13,786 bases of DNA, taken from NCBI GenBank assembly GCA_947305825.1, contig CAMZET010000012.1, positions 1 to 13,786 on the forward strand. The letters run 5' to 3'. The notes beneath the pieces were generated by a model that did not search any database, was not told where the DNA came from, and saw only the letters and a program-made list of their open reading frames with translations. Origin of the DNA: an uncultured Verrucomicrobiota bacterium. Lineage in GTDB: Bacteria; Verrucomicrobiota; Kiritimatiellia; RFP12; UBA1067. Positions 6,815-13,411 of this stretch are shown here, piece by piece (position 1 is the stretch's first letter; every line of letters starts with the position of its first letter). The translations under genes and the position numbers were made by a program.

Positions 6815-8028
6815 GCGCAATGGTGAAGATAGTGCGCGGCATGAACGCGGGCGCCGAGGCGGCATTGGTCGATGACATTGCCGTCACGCTCGGCAAGGGT
6901 GACGACTGCGACATAATTCTGGCGGATCCGACCCTTCCCGACGCGCCGCTGACGATAGAGTCCCGCGCGACAGGCGTGTTCGTGGACGGCGAGAGGCTTG
7001 AGCCGTTCCATGTCAAGGAGTACGGTTCGGCGGCCATAGCGGTAGGGCCTGGAGATTCCGCGTGGGGCCCGCTCGTATGGCCGAAGGCGGAGGCGTCATC
7101 TTCGGAAGCGTCGCCGGCGGCGGCGAAGGACGGCGATGGGGTTGCGGCGGAAGAAGCAGGCAAGTCGGCCGACGCCGAGCCGAAGCAGCAGGAAGAGAAA
7201 AGAAAGAAAGGGGGCGGCTTCGGCTGCATTGCCGGTATCATCGTCGCGCTACTGATTTTCCTGCTGGCGGTTCTGGCTCTGTTGTGGTTCTTTGGAGACC
7301 GAGCCCCGGAGCGCGTGCGCGACCGTCTGCCGCAGTGGTGGGGGCCAGGTGCGCAACCCGGCGCCGCCGCAGCCGAGGCCGCGCCCGAACTGACGCCGCG
7401 TGAGCGGCTGGAGGCTCTCGCCGCCGCCAACGGCCTTGAGCTTTCCGAAGAAGAGAACGGGCGTCTGCGGCTCTCCGGCAATCTGGCCACGCGCGCCGAA
7501 CGCCTTTCCGTCGCCGCGCAAGCTTACGCCGCGCTGCCGGGCATCGATGTGAAGCTTTCCGATGACGAGTCGCTAAAGTCCGCCATAGAAGATATAGTGT
7601 CGCTTCTGGGTGAGGACGCTCTCAACGTCGTTGCGGTGACGAACAGCGTCGCGGTGTTCTCCGGCGAGGCGAAGGATTTGCGCCGCACTCTTGCGGCGCT
7701 GGCGGCAGAACTCCCGCGACTGACGGACGTGGATGTCGTCAAGGTCCGCCTTTCGCCTGGGACGCAACCGGCCGACTTCGCCGACGTCCAGCAGGAGCCG
7801 ACGCGCACCGCCGCGCCGGCCGCCGCCAGAATCGCCGCCCGCGCCGCTGCATCCGCCGAACCTCCGCCTGTCTGCGGCATACTCACCATGCCGTACCCCT
7901 GCATAGTCCTGCGCAACGGCCAGAGAATCCTGGAGGGCGGCACGGTGAACGGCTGGACGGTCTTGAAAATCGACGTGGACAGCATCTCTGTCTCGAACAG
8001 CACGGGGAGGGCGGTATGGAAGCCGTGA
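6811..8028 (+). CDS. sctD: Inner-membrane ring protein SctD (YscD)
   Basis: SctD is the outer of the two inner-membrane rings; it links the sorting platform below to the secretin above. The 405-residue protein (YscD is about 419) has a cytoplasmic FHA-like domain at about 1-92, then an Ala/Glu/Lys-rich disordered linker (93-135). One membrane helix follows at about 138-161 (CIAGIIVALLIFLLAVLALL), preceded by KRKK. The periplasmic part (about 162-405) has small ring-building modules. Its end, YPCIVLRNGQRILEGGTVNG (362-381), fits the terminal module of YscD. The GTG start at 6811 lies 8 bases after GGGGAGGA and overlaps the sctV stop by 4 bases. In Yersinia yscD is also followed by yscE, as here. 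Confidence 0.9.
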   Translation: MSAMVKIVRGMNAGAEAALVDDIAVTLGKGDDCDIILADPTLPDAPLTIESRATGVFVDGERLEPFHVKEYGSAAIAVGPGDSAWGPLVWPKAEASSSEASPAAAKDGDGVAAEEAGKSADAEPKQQEEKRKKGGGFGCIAGIIVALLIFLLAVLALLWFFGDRAPERVRDRLPQWWGPGAQPGAAAAEAAPELTPRERLEALAAANGLELSEEENGRLRLSGNLATRAERLSVAAQAYAALPGIDVKLSDDESLKSAIEDIVSLLGEDALNVVAVTNSVAVFSGEAKDLRRTLAALAAELPRLTDVDVVKVRLSPGTQPADFADVQQEPTRTAAPAAARIAARAAASAEPPPVCGILTMPYPCIVLRNGQRILEGGTVNGWTVLKIDVDSISVSNSTGRAVWKP

Positions 8029-8252
8029 AAGAGCCTTTGAGACTGCTTGAAATCGAGAAGGAACTCGCAGGCCCCGGTGCTCGCGAGGCGTTCGCGCGCC
8101 ACGATGCCGTCCTGGCCGCGCTCGACGCTCGCATCGCCGCCGCCGAGGCCAAGGGCCTGACGCCCGACGAATACGAACGCGCCGCAGACCTGCGCGAAGC
8201 CAATATCGTCGCCAGAAAGATTTTACGACTATCCGTCCGGGTGGCCGGATAG
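8016..8252 (+). CDS. yscE: YscE-like needle co-chaperone
   Basis: This 78-residue helical protein matches the YscE/PscE family in size, position and pattern. YscE forms a ternary complex with YscG and the needle subunit and keeps it from polymerising in the cytoplasm. The C-terminal half (KGLTPDEYERAADLREANIV, 48-67) resembles the PscE stretch 'RGACPEQYQFLQQQARALEG'. It has a good ribosome binding site (GGGGAGGG, 8004-8011) and starts 13 bases inside sctD. Family members are short and diverge fast, so similarity alone would be weak; the order sctD-yscE-sctF-yscG supports it strongly. No pilotin-type lipobox is present. Confidence 0.8.
   Translation: MEAVKEPLRLLEIEKELAGPGAREAFARHDAVLAALDARIAAAEAKGLTPDEYERAADLREANIVARKILRLSVRVAG
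8231..8250 (+). promoter_or_regulatory. Hairpin at the yscE/sctF junction
   Basis: ATCCGTCC (8231-8238) can pair with GGCCGGAT (8243-8250) with one T-C mismatch around the loop GGGT. It covers the last codons and stop of yscE and is not followed by a run of T, so a terminator is unlikely. After it come 53 intergenic bases, the largest gap in the operon, with an A-rich stretch at 8275-8306 before the needle gene. It may be a processing or stability element that raises needle message. That role is inferred. Confidence 0.35.
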
Positions 8253-8305
8253 ATTGCCTTCATGGGCAAGTGTTCAACAACAAACAAACGAAAGGACAAG
8301 ACAAA

Positions 8306-8623
8306 ATGGGATACGGAGTAACACCAGTGACCGGCGCCTCGCAGATGAAGAACTTTGCGGAGTCGCCGTTTCGCATAGACGCCAAGTCTACCAACTACAT
8401 CCACACCGATGCGGTCTACAACGCGCTCCTCAACGCGGTTGGCCAGCTCGAGACGCGTCTCGACGAGTCGCTCACCAACTACCAGGAGCACCCGGACGTG
8501 CAGGCGAATCTGCAGCAGCTCCAGTACGACCTGCAGCAGTGGAATCTCGCGCTCACGACGATGACGAACATCAACAAGAACCTGGGCGACGCTCTCAACT
8601 CCATCGCCTCTAACTTCCGTTGA
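8306..8623 (+). CDS. sctF: Needle subunit SctF (YscF)
   Basis: SctF polymerises into the hollow needle outside the cell. The 105-residue protein has the two-helix needle fold: helix one at about 35-60, the turn EHPDVQ (61-66), and a long second helix ending in DALNSIASNFR. This matches YscF 'KPDNPALLADLQ...LMQGILQKFP'. It is about 18 residues longer than YscF, all at the N-terminus. The ATG at 8306 lies 9 bases after AAAGGA (8291-8296) in an A-rich leader; a GTG at 8270 in frame is possible but has no ribosome binding site. Neighbours YscE and YscG are its expected chaperones. Confidence 0.93.
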   Translation: MGYGVTPVTGASQMKNFAESPFRIDAKSTNYIHTDAVYNALLNAVGQLETRLDESLTNYQEHPDVQANLQQLQYDLQQWNLALTTMTNINKNLGDALNSIASNFR

Positions 8624-8991
8624 TGCTCGACATCTCGCCAGAAGAAGCGAGACTGTTGTTGAACGTCGCCTTGATGGCGATCGGGCAAAACCGCTTCAAG
8701 TCTGCCGCGAAAATCCTCGCGGCGCTGGAGCGGTTTCGCCCGGAGGAGGCGTCCGTCGCAGTGGCGTACGCCATCCTCCTTATCAGCATGCAGGACTTCC
8801 GGGCTGCGGTGGATTACATCGACCGCGTCGGTTCTGCGCGTTTCCCCGGTTCGGCGATGCTGAAGGCGTTCAAGGGAATGGCGCTGCTGCGCCTTGGATT
8901 GGGTCGCGAGGCGCGCGTGCCGCTAGAGGCGGCGGCGAGCCAGAGCGACGACGTCGCTGCGGCGCAGCTTGCAAAGGATTTGATGTCATGA
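8623..8991 (+). CDS. yscG: YscG-like needle chaperone (TPR fold)
   Basis: The 122-residue, all-helical protein resembles YscG/PscG, the TPR-like chaperone that grips the C-terminal helix of the needle subunit together with YscE. The end region, with MALLRLGLGREARVPLEAAA at 86-105 followed by SQSDDVAAAQLAKDLM, matches YscG '[24 protein letters not shown]'. It overlaps the sctF stop by one base (TGATG) and has no clear ribosome binding site, so it is probably translated by ribosomes finishing sctF. That coupling would tie chaperone to needle subunit. It is followed by sctI with an ATGA overlap. It is not the pilotin that unified nomenclature calls SctG, so the Yersinia name is used. Confidence 0.88.
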   Translation: MLDISPEEARLLLNVALMAIGQNRFKSAAKILAALERFRPEEASVAVAYAILLISMQDFRAAVDYIDRVGSARFPGSAMLKAFKGMALLRLGLGREARVPLEAAASQSDDVAAAQLAKDLMS

Positions 8992-9386
8992 CGAACGAAA
9001 TGATAGTAGAGGCAGTGGGGCGAGTGGCCGCGAAAGACGCGGCGCAGGGAGGCGCGGTCGGCGCGGCCGCCGGTGCGGCGGCGGTAGACCCGTCCGCCGT
9101 CGCCCGTTTCCAGGCGGCGATGGGCGTCGCAGGCCCCGGCGCGGTCGATCCGGTGCCGTTCGCCTCCGAAGTCGCGGCATCGTGGCAGGCGGCGCGCAGC
9201 AACAACCAGGCGCTCGTCCACCGAATCAGAGCCCTCACCGAAATGGGCTCCTTGCACGGCCCGGCCTCCGGCGAACTCCTGGAGCTGCAGTACGAGGTGA
9301 TGAACCTCTCGTTCCAGCAGGAAGTCGTGACGAAGGTGGCCGACAAGTCCTCTTCCGCCATACAAACCCTAATCAAGAACCAGTAG
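8988..9386 (+). CDS. sctI: Inner rod protein SctI (YscI)
   Basis: SctI builds the rod that anchors the needle in the basal body and is an early exported substrate. The 132-residue protein (YscI is about 115) has an Ala/Gly-rich N-terminus (about 13-33), then SAVARFQAAMG at 36-46, matching YscI 'QIMRFDAAMSED'. The conserved C-terminal helix LQYEVMNLSFQQEVVTKVAD (100-119) is followed by KSSSAIQTLIKNQ, the part that packs in the rod. It starts by ATGA overlap with yscG, with AAAGGA 10 bases upstream, and is followed after one base by sctJ, the usual ysc order except that no yscH lies between yscG and sctI. Confidence 0.93.
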   Translation: MTNEMIVEAVGRVAAKDAAQGGAVGAAAGAAAVDPSAVARFQAAMGVAGPGAVDPVPFASEVAASWQAARSNNQALVHRIRALTEMGSLHGPASGELLELQYEVMNLSFQQEVVTKVADKSSSAIQTLIKNQ

Positions 9387-9387
9387 C

Positions 9388-9990
9388 ATGAAAAAGTCAT
9401 TCTATAGCGCATTGGCGGCGGCGGCCCTCGCGCTCCTGGCCGGATGCGACAAGGAAGCCACCCTGTTCGCCGGCCTGGAAGAGACCCAGGCCAACCTCGT
9501 CATGGCGGCTCTGCTGGACGACGGCATCTCCTGCCACAAGGTGGAAGGCGCGGAAGGAACCTGGAACGTCATGGTGTTCGAGTCGCGTTTTGCGGACGCC
9601 GTGAACCTGCTCTCCAGCCTCGGCCTCCCCCATCGCTCCTACAGCGGCGTCTCGGAGGTGTTCAAGAAGACTGGCATGATTTCCTCGCCGTCTGAGGAGA
9701 GAATCCGCTTCATGGATGCGCTGGCGCAGGATTTGGCGCGCACGATTATTCTTTCCATAGACGGGGTCGTCGATGCGCGGGTGCACGTGGTTTTGCCGGA
9801 GAACGACCCGTTCTCGCGCAACGCACTGCCGTCTTCCGCGTCGGTGGCCATCCGGGCGCGCTGGGATGCTGATTTGACTGAGCGCGTGCCGGCTATCAAG
9901 GGGCTCGTGAAGAATGCCATCGAGGGGCTGGTGTACGACAAGATACAAGTGACGGTGTTCAACGACCCGCCGCCGAAGGAGAGAAAGTAG
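9388..9990 (+). CDS. sctJ: Inner-membrane ring lipoprotein SctJ, no C-terminal TM
   Basis: SctJ is the lipoprotein that forms the inner periplasmic ring. A signal peptide ends in the lipobox LLAGC, with lipidated Cys at 20. RBM1 covers about 22-75 and a linker region about 76-106 contains YSGVSEVFKKTGMISSP; RBM2 covers about 107-192 with the conserved 'GVVDARVHVVLPENDPF' and 'SVAIRARWD'. The protein stops at 200 residues just after RBM2 (DKIQVTVFNDPPPKERK). YscJ is about 244 residues, with a further linker and a membrane helix. No hydrophobic segment follows in any frame before the next gene, so this is not an obvious frameshift. Anchoring would rest on the lipid alone. The ATG at 9388 has no strong ribosome binding site; coupling to sctI is likely. 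Confidence 0.94.
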   Translation: MKKSFYSALAAAALALLAGCDKEATLFAGLEETQANLVMAALLDDGISCHKVEGAEGTWNVMVFESRFADAVNLLSSLGLPHRSYSGVSEVFKKTGMISSPSEERIRFMDALAQDLARTIILSIDGVVDARVHVVLPENDPFSRNALPSSASVAIRARWDADLTERVPAIKGLVKNAIEGLVYDKIQVTVFNDPPPKERK

Positions 9991-9994
9991 GAAA

Positions 9995-10345
9995 ATGGTG
10001 GAGAAGGAAGAGGCGAGCCGGGCTGTTCTGCTCACTGCCGCATGGATGTTCATGCGGCATGGGCGTCCGGAGCGCGCCAAGCCGATAGTGGAGGCTCTCG
10101 TCGAGAGCAATCCGCGCGACGGCGAGGCGGCGGCCGCCTTTGCCCAAATCCTTCTCGACGACGGCGAGGCGGACCGCGCTCTTGGAGTGCTGCGTCTCGC
10201 AGATTTCCCGCCGCGCCTGGCGCACGCCGCCGCAGTTATGGAAACGCGGGCGTTGCGCAGTCTCGGACGCAACCGCGACGCCGATTCGCGCTGGCGGCGC
10301 TATGTCGAAGCCAGCAAGGGAGCAGACAGGAGGTGGGTCGGATGA
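9995..10345 (+). CDS. sctY: SctY (YscY-like) TPR chaperone of SctX
   Basis: This 116-residue helical TPR-like protein resembles YscY (about 114 residues), the chaperone of SctX. The match is in residues 11-70: VLLTAAWMFMRHGRPERAKP, then IVEALVESNPRDGEAAAAFA, then ILLDDGEADRAL, against YscY 'LLLNGWLQLQCGHAERACILLDALLTLNPEH...ALLNNNQGERAEKEA'. In Yersinia yscY lies between yscX and yscV; here it sits between sctJ and sctK. GAAGGAGAG (9975-9983) lies 11 bases before ATG 9995, and the end overlaps sctK by ATGA. An extra YscG-type or LcrH-type chaperone is possible, but the spacing of the NP turn favours YscY. The function follows if the neighbouring SctX assignment is right. Confidence 0.72.
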   Translation: MVEKEEASRAVLLTAAWMFMRHGRPERAKPIVEALVESNPRDGEAAAAFAQILLDDGEADRALGVLRLADFPPRLAHAAAVMETRALRSLGRNRDADSRWRRYVEASKGADRRWVG

Positions 10346-11001
10346 TTTCTATGGAACAGGCCCGCGAACTCGTTGCGGACTCCGCCCTCTGGCCTAGAGT
10401 GCGCTCGTTCCTGTGGGATTTTGCGCCGCAGGTGCATCCATCCTGGCTTTCAGATGACTTGAAAACGGCTCTCGCCCGCTTCCCGGACTCGCAGAGGGTG
10501 AAAGGCGCCGCTCTCTCTTCGCTGGGCGTCGCGCCGGCTTTCCATGACTTCCCCGTAGAAGACCGCAGCCGCATCTGCCTGCTCGACAGCGCGACGCTCG
10601 TCTCCATCGTCCATTGGCTTGGCGCAATCAAGTTTCTTCCCGTGCTGCGGCGCACGGCTGACGGCGCGACAGTTCGCGCTCTGAAGGCCGCGATTCCAGA
10701 CGCCTACCCCGCCGTCATGTCATTCGCGGCGTATTTCCGCATTGCGGCGGAAGACGCCTCCGCGCCATCGGGAACGCCAGACAACCTGGCTTCGCTCATC
10801 GTGCCGGCCGGCAGGACTTGCCTCGCCGCGCTCCTTTCGGACGTGCCGCCACCGGTATTGCAGCGCCTGCGGCTCAAACTCCCCAAGGAACTAGATGCTG
10901 CCGAAGAAAACGCTGCAGACGAGGTGCCTGCGTTCAATCCTGCCAATTTCAAAACGCTTCTCAAACTGAAATTCCCGGAGGCTTGCGAACTATGCTGCTG
11001 A
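10342..11001 (+). CDS. sctK: Sorting platform protein SctK (YscK)
   Basis: SctK links the cytoplasmic SctQ/SctL pods to the SctD ring. The 219-residue protein (YscK is about 209) is poorly conserved in general, but here the middle (LCLLDSATLVSIVHWLGAIK-like stretch at 79-98) fits the YscK 'LELLLCRLGLVLHGEAIRR' region. The end, with LRLKLPKELD (175-185) and FKTLLKLKFPEACELC (203-218), fits YscK 'LSLRLPL...LVKQVMPTC'. The position directly before sctL is the yscK-yscL order. ATG 10342 overlaps sctY by ATGA and lies 8 bases after AGGAGGTG; ATG 10351 is a possible shorter start. A longer frame reading through sctY from 10042 is out of phase with any gene and was not used. Confidence 0.85.
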   Translation: MISMEQARELVADSALWPRVRSFLWDFAPQVHPSWLSDDLKTALARFPDSQRVKGAALSSLGVAPAFHDFPVEDRSRICLLDSATLVSIVHWLGAIKFLPVLRRTADGATVRALKAAIPDAYPAVMSFAAYFRIAAEDASAPSGTPDNLASLIVPAGRTCLAALLSDVPPPVLQRLRLKLPKELDAAEENAADEVPAFNPANFKTLLKLKFPEACELCC

Positions 11002-11606
11002 TTAGAAAGAATGCCTTGTCTGTGGAAAGCGACAGGCGGCTGGTGAAGGCGACGGATCTCGCGTCCGTGCGCACTGCCGCCGAAGTGCTTGCGGCGGCTG
11101 AGGCCGAGGCCGCGCGCATTCGCGAAGAAGCCGTCGTCGCCGCCGAGGACGAGCGCCGCCGCGGCTATGAAAAGGGGCTCGCCGAGGCAAAGATGGAAAT
11201 GGCCATGCAGAAGCTCGACCAGGTTGGTTCTTCCGTCGCCTTCATGGAAAGCGTCGAGAACAAAATGGCCGAAGTGGTGATGAAAGCTCTGCGCAAATGC
11301 GTCGCGGAAATAGGCGACAAGGAACTGGTCGTGCAGGTGGTGCGCAAACTTATGGCCGCCGTCGTCAGGACGCAGCGCCATGTCACGCTCAAAGTCTCCG
11401 CCGAACATCTACAGGACGTGAAGGAGCGTGTGGCCGAATTGCGTTCCTCGTATCCGACGGTGGAGACGTTCGACGTGGTGGAAGACCCTCGTCTCCAGGG
11501 GACTGCGGCCGTGCTCGAGACTGAGGCCGGCGTCGCTGACGCTTCCATAGAAACGCAGCTAGCCGCCATAGAGCGCTCGCTGCACAGGCACGTTTCCAAG
11601 GAGTAG
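10992..11606 (+). CDS. sctL: ATPase stator/regulator SctL (YscL)
   Basis: SctL binds the N-terminus of the ATPase SctN and joins it to SctQ and SctK in the sorting platform; it is related to FliH and to the b/delta stator of F-type ATPases. The 204-residue protein begins with the family's short strand (LLIRKNALSV). A long charged helix follows at 25-80 (EAARIREEAVVAAEDERRRG at 39-58, then YEKGLAEAK), typical of YscL/FliH, and then a globular C-terminal domain to 204 containing the conserved 'VVEDPRLQGTAAVLETEAG'. ATG 10992 overlaps sctK by 10 bases, with CGGAGG 9 bases upstream. sctN follows after 3 bases. Confidence 0.93.
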   Translation: MLLIRKNALSVESDRRLVKATDLASVRTAAEVLAAAEAEAARIREEAVVAAEDERRRGYEKGLAEAKMEMAMQKLDQVGSSVAFMESVENKMAEVVMKALRKCVAEIGDKELVVQVVRKLMAAVVRTQRHVTLKVSAEHLQDVKERVAELRSSYPTVETFDVVEDPRLQGTAAVLETEAGVADASIETQLAAIERSLHRHVSKE

Positions 11607-11609
11607 ACG

Positions 11610-12938
11610 ATGGCCGGTGTCTTCGACTACATACCCGAAGTTCTCGATCGCGCGGTGGAAGATGCGCAGCCCATCGACGTGAAGGGGCGCGTCATACAGG
11701 TCGTCGGCACCATCATAAAGGCTTCCGTTCCCGGCGTCAAGGTCGGAGAAATATGCCTTCTGCGCAATCCCTGGGAGAATATCGAAGTCCAGGCGGAAGT
11801 CGTGGGTTTCACGCGCGAGGCGGTTTTGCTCACAGCGCTCGGGCAGATGATCGGCATTTCCGCCGAGACGGAGGTCATACCCACGCGCCGGGTGCAGATG
11901 GTGCCTGTCGGCGCGAACCTGCTGGGGCGCGTCCTGGACGGCCTAGGACGCCCGATGGACGCCGACCAGAAGGGCCCCCTCAGGCCGGAGGGCTACTATC
12001 CAGTGTATGCAGACCCGCCGTCGCCGCTAGAGAGGCGCATTATAACGAAGCCGATTTCGCTTGGGATAAAGGCGATAGACGCGATGCTCACGTGCGGAGA
12101 AGGGCAGCGCATGGGGATTTTCGCGGCGGCTGGCGGCGGCAAGTCCACCTTGCTCGCCTCCATAATCCGCAACACCGAGGCGGAAGTGACGGTGCTCGCG
12201 CTTATCGGCGAGCGTGGCCGCGAAGTCCGCGAGTTCATCGAGAAAGATTTGGGTCCGGAGGGGCTGAAGAAGTCGGTGCTTGTCATTTCGACGTCCGACC
12301 GCTCGTCGATGGAGCGTTTGAAAGCCGCATATGTGGCGACGGCTATAGCGGAGTCGTTCCGCGACAAGGGGAAGAAAGTCTTGCTGCTGATGGACTCGGT
12401 GACGCGCTTCGGGCGTGCGCAGCGCGAAATCGGCCTGGCGGCGGGCGAGCCGCCTACGCGCCGCGGCTTCCCGCCCAGCGTGTTTTCCGAACTGCCGCGC
12501 TTGATGGAACGCGCCGGCAATTCCTCCAAAGGCTCCATCACCGCGCTCTACACCGTGCTCGTCGAGGGCGACGACATGACCGAGCCTATCGCCGACGAGA
12601 CGCGCTCCATTCTCGACGGCCACATCATCCTATCGCGGCGTCTTGCGCAGATGAACCATTACCCGGCGATAGACATTCTCGCTTCCGTCTCTCGCTGCCA
12701 GTCCGCAATCATACCGAAAGACCACAAGGCAGCCGCCGCGAAACTGCGCAACCTCCTCGCCAAATACGCCGAAGTCGAACTACTTCTCAAGATTGGCGAA
12801 TACAAGAAGGGCGCCGACCCGGAAACGGACGAGGCGGTAGCCAAGAACGGCGCAGTCAATGCGTTTCTGAAGCAGGGGCTCGACGAGAAGCCGCGCTACG
12901 ACGACACCATCAGGATGCTCAAGGAGGCGGTTGGCTGA
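11610..12938 (+). CDS. sctN: Type III secretion ATPase SctN (YscN)
   Basis: SctN is the hexameric ATPase at the base of the injectisome. It strips chaperones from substrates, unfolds them and feeds the export gate. The 442-residue protein is full length. Its P-loop AAAGGGKST lies at 172-180 (Lys178), the catalytic GER at 200-202 (Glu201), Walker [10 protein letters not shown] at 258-266 (Asp262), and the arginine finger in SVSR at 359-362 (Arg362). Stretches such as [14 protein letters not shown] and [20 protein letters not shown] are near-invariant in T3SS ATPases and separate it from F1-ATPase beta. AAGGAG lies 6 bases before ATG 11610. It follows sctL by 3 bases and overlaps sctO by one base. 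Confidence 0.98.
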   Translation: MAGVFDYIPEVLDRAVEDAQPIDVKGRVIQVVGTIIKASVPGVKVGEICLLRNPWENIEVQAEVVGFTREAVLLTALGQMIGISAETEVIPTRRVQMVPVGANLLGRVLDGLGRPMDADQKGPLRPEGYYPVYADPPSPLERRIITKPISLGIKAIDAMLTCGEGQRMGIFAAAGGGKSTLLASIIRNTEAEVTVLALIGERGREVREFIEKDLGPEGLKKSVLVISTSDRSSMERLKAAYVATAIAESFRDKGKKVLLLMDSVTRFGRAQREIGLAAGEPPTRRGFPPSVFSELPRLMERAGNSSKGSITALYTVLVEGDDMTEPIADETRSILDGHIILSRRLAQMNHYPAIDILASVSRCQSAIIPKDHKAAAAKLRNLLAKYAEVELLLKIGEYKKGADPETDEAVAKNGAVNAFLKQGLDEKPRYDDTIRMLKEAVG

Positions 12939-13411
12939 TGGGATATGTGCTTGAGCCATTGCTTCGCATCAGGACGATGCGTGAAGACCGCGCGGCCGGG
13001 GAGCTGACTGCGGCGCGCCGCGCCACCGCAGAGGCGCGAGACGCCCTCGCCCGCCGCGTCGAAGAACTTGACCGCTACAACGAAACCCGCGAATCGCGCC
13101 GCGACAGGCTATGGGATGCCGTAATCGGCAGGGAAGTCTCCCGCGAACGCATCGATTTGCTGGAGGAGGGGCTCGCGCAAATCGACGAAGAGGGCAATCT
13201 TAAGAAAGATGGCGTTTCCCGGGCGGAGGGCGAAGTCAAGAAGCGCGAAGAAGCGGAATCCGCCGCCAGGGCGAACTTTACCACGGCGACGCGCAACCGA
13301 ATGAAAATAGATGAACACAAAGACGTCTGGCGCAAGGCGGAGGCCGCCGCCGACGAGCACCGGGCCGAGGGAGAACTCGAGGATTTCATGGTGAGGAAGG
13401 AGGAACTGTGA
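12938..13411 (+). CDS. sctO: ATPase stalk protein SctO (YscO)
   Basis: SctO is the central stalk between the SctN hexamer and the SctV ring, equivalent to FliJ and to the gamma subunit of F1. The 157-residue protein is an almost unbroken charged coiled coil, beginning with the family's usual YVLEPLLRIRTMREDRA (3-19) and rich in Arg and Glu to its end. Sequence identity in this family is low; the assignment rests on length, coiled-coil pattern and the sctN-sctO-sctP order. ATG 12938 overlaps the sctN stop by one base (TGATG), with AAGGAGG 10 bases upstream. A longer frame from 11753 that merges into sctO reads through sctN in the wrong phase and is not a gene. Confidence 0.9.
   Translation: MGYVLEPLLRIRTMREDRAAGELTAARRATAEARDALARRVEELDRYNETRESRRDRLWDAVIGREVSRERIDLLEEGLAQIDEEGNLKKDGVSRAEGEVKKREEAESAARANFTTATRNRMKIDEHKDVWRKAEAAADEHRAEGELEDFMVRKEEL

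Noticed and set aside
10042..10341. An N-terminal extension of SctK by 100 codons
   Set aside because: That stretch is the out-of-phase reading of sctY. The ATGA overlap at 10342 and the AGGAGGTG upstream fix the SctK start.
9995..10345. An LcrH/SycD-type translocator chaperone
   Set aside because: The protein is shorter than that class (about 160 residues), no translocator gene is nearby, and the NP-turn pattern fits YscY better.
11610..12938. Flagellar FliI or F1-ATPase beta subunit
   Set aside because: The ATPase motifs match T3SS SctN most closely, and the neighbours (needle, secretin, gatekeeper) are injectisome parts with no flagellar genes present.
11753..13411. A 552-codon + strand frame that would fuse extra sequence onto SctO
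   Set aside because: The upstream part reads through sctN in another phase and is Arg-rich nonsense. The ATG at 12938 with its own AAGGAGG is the natural sctO start.
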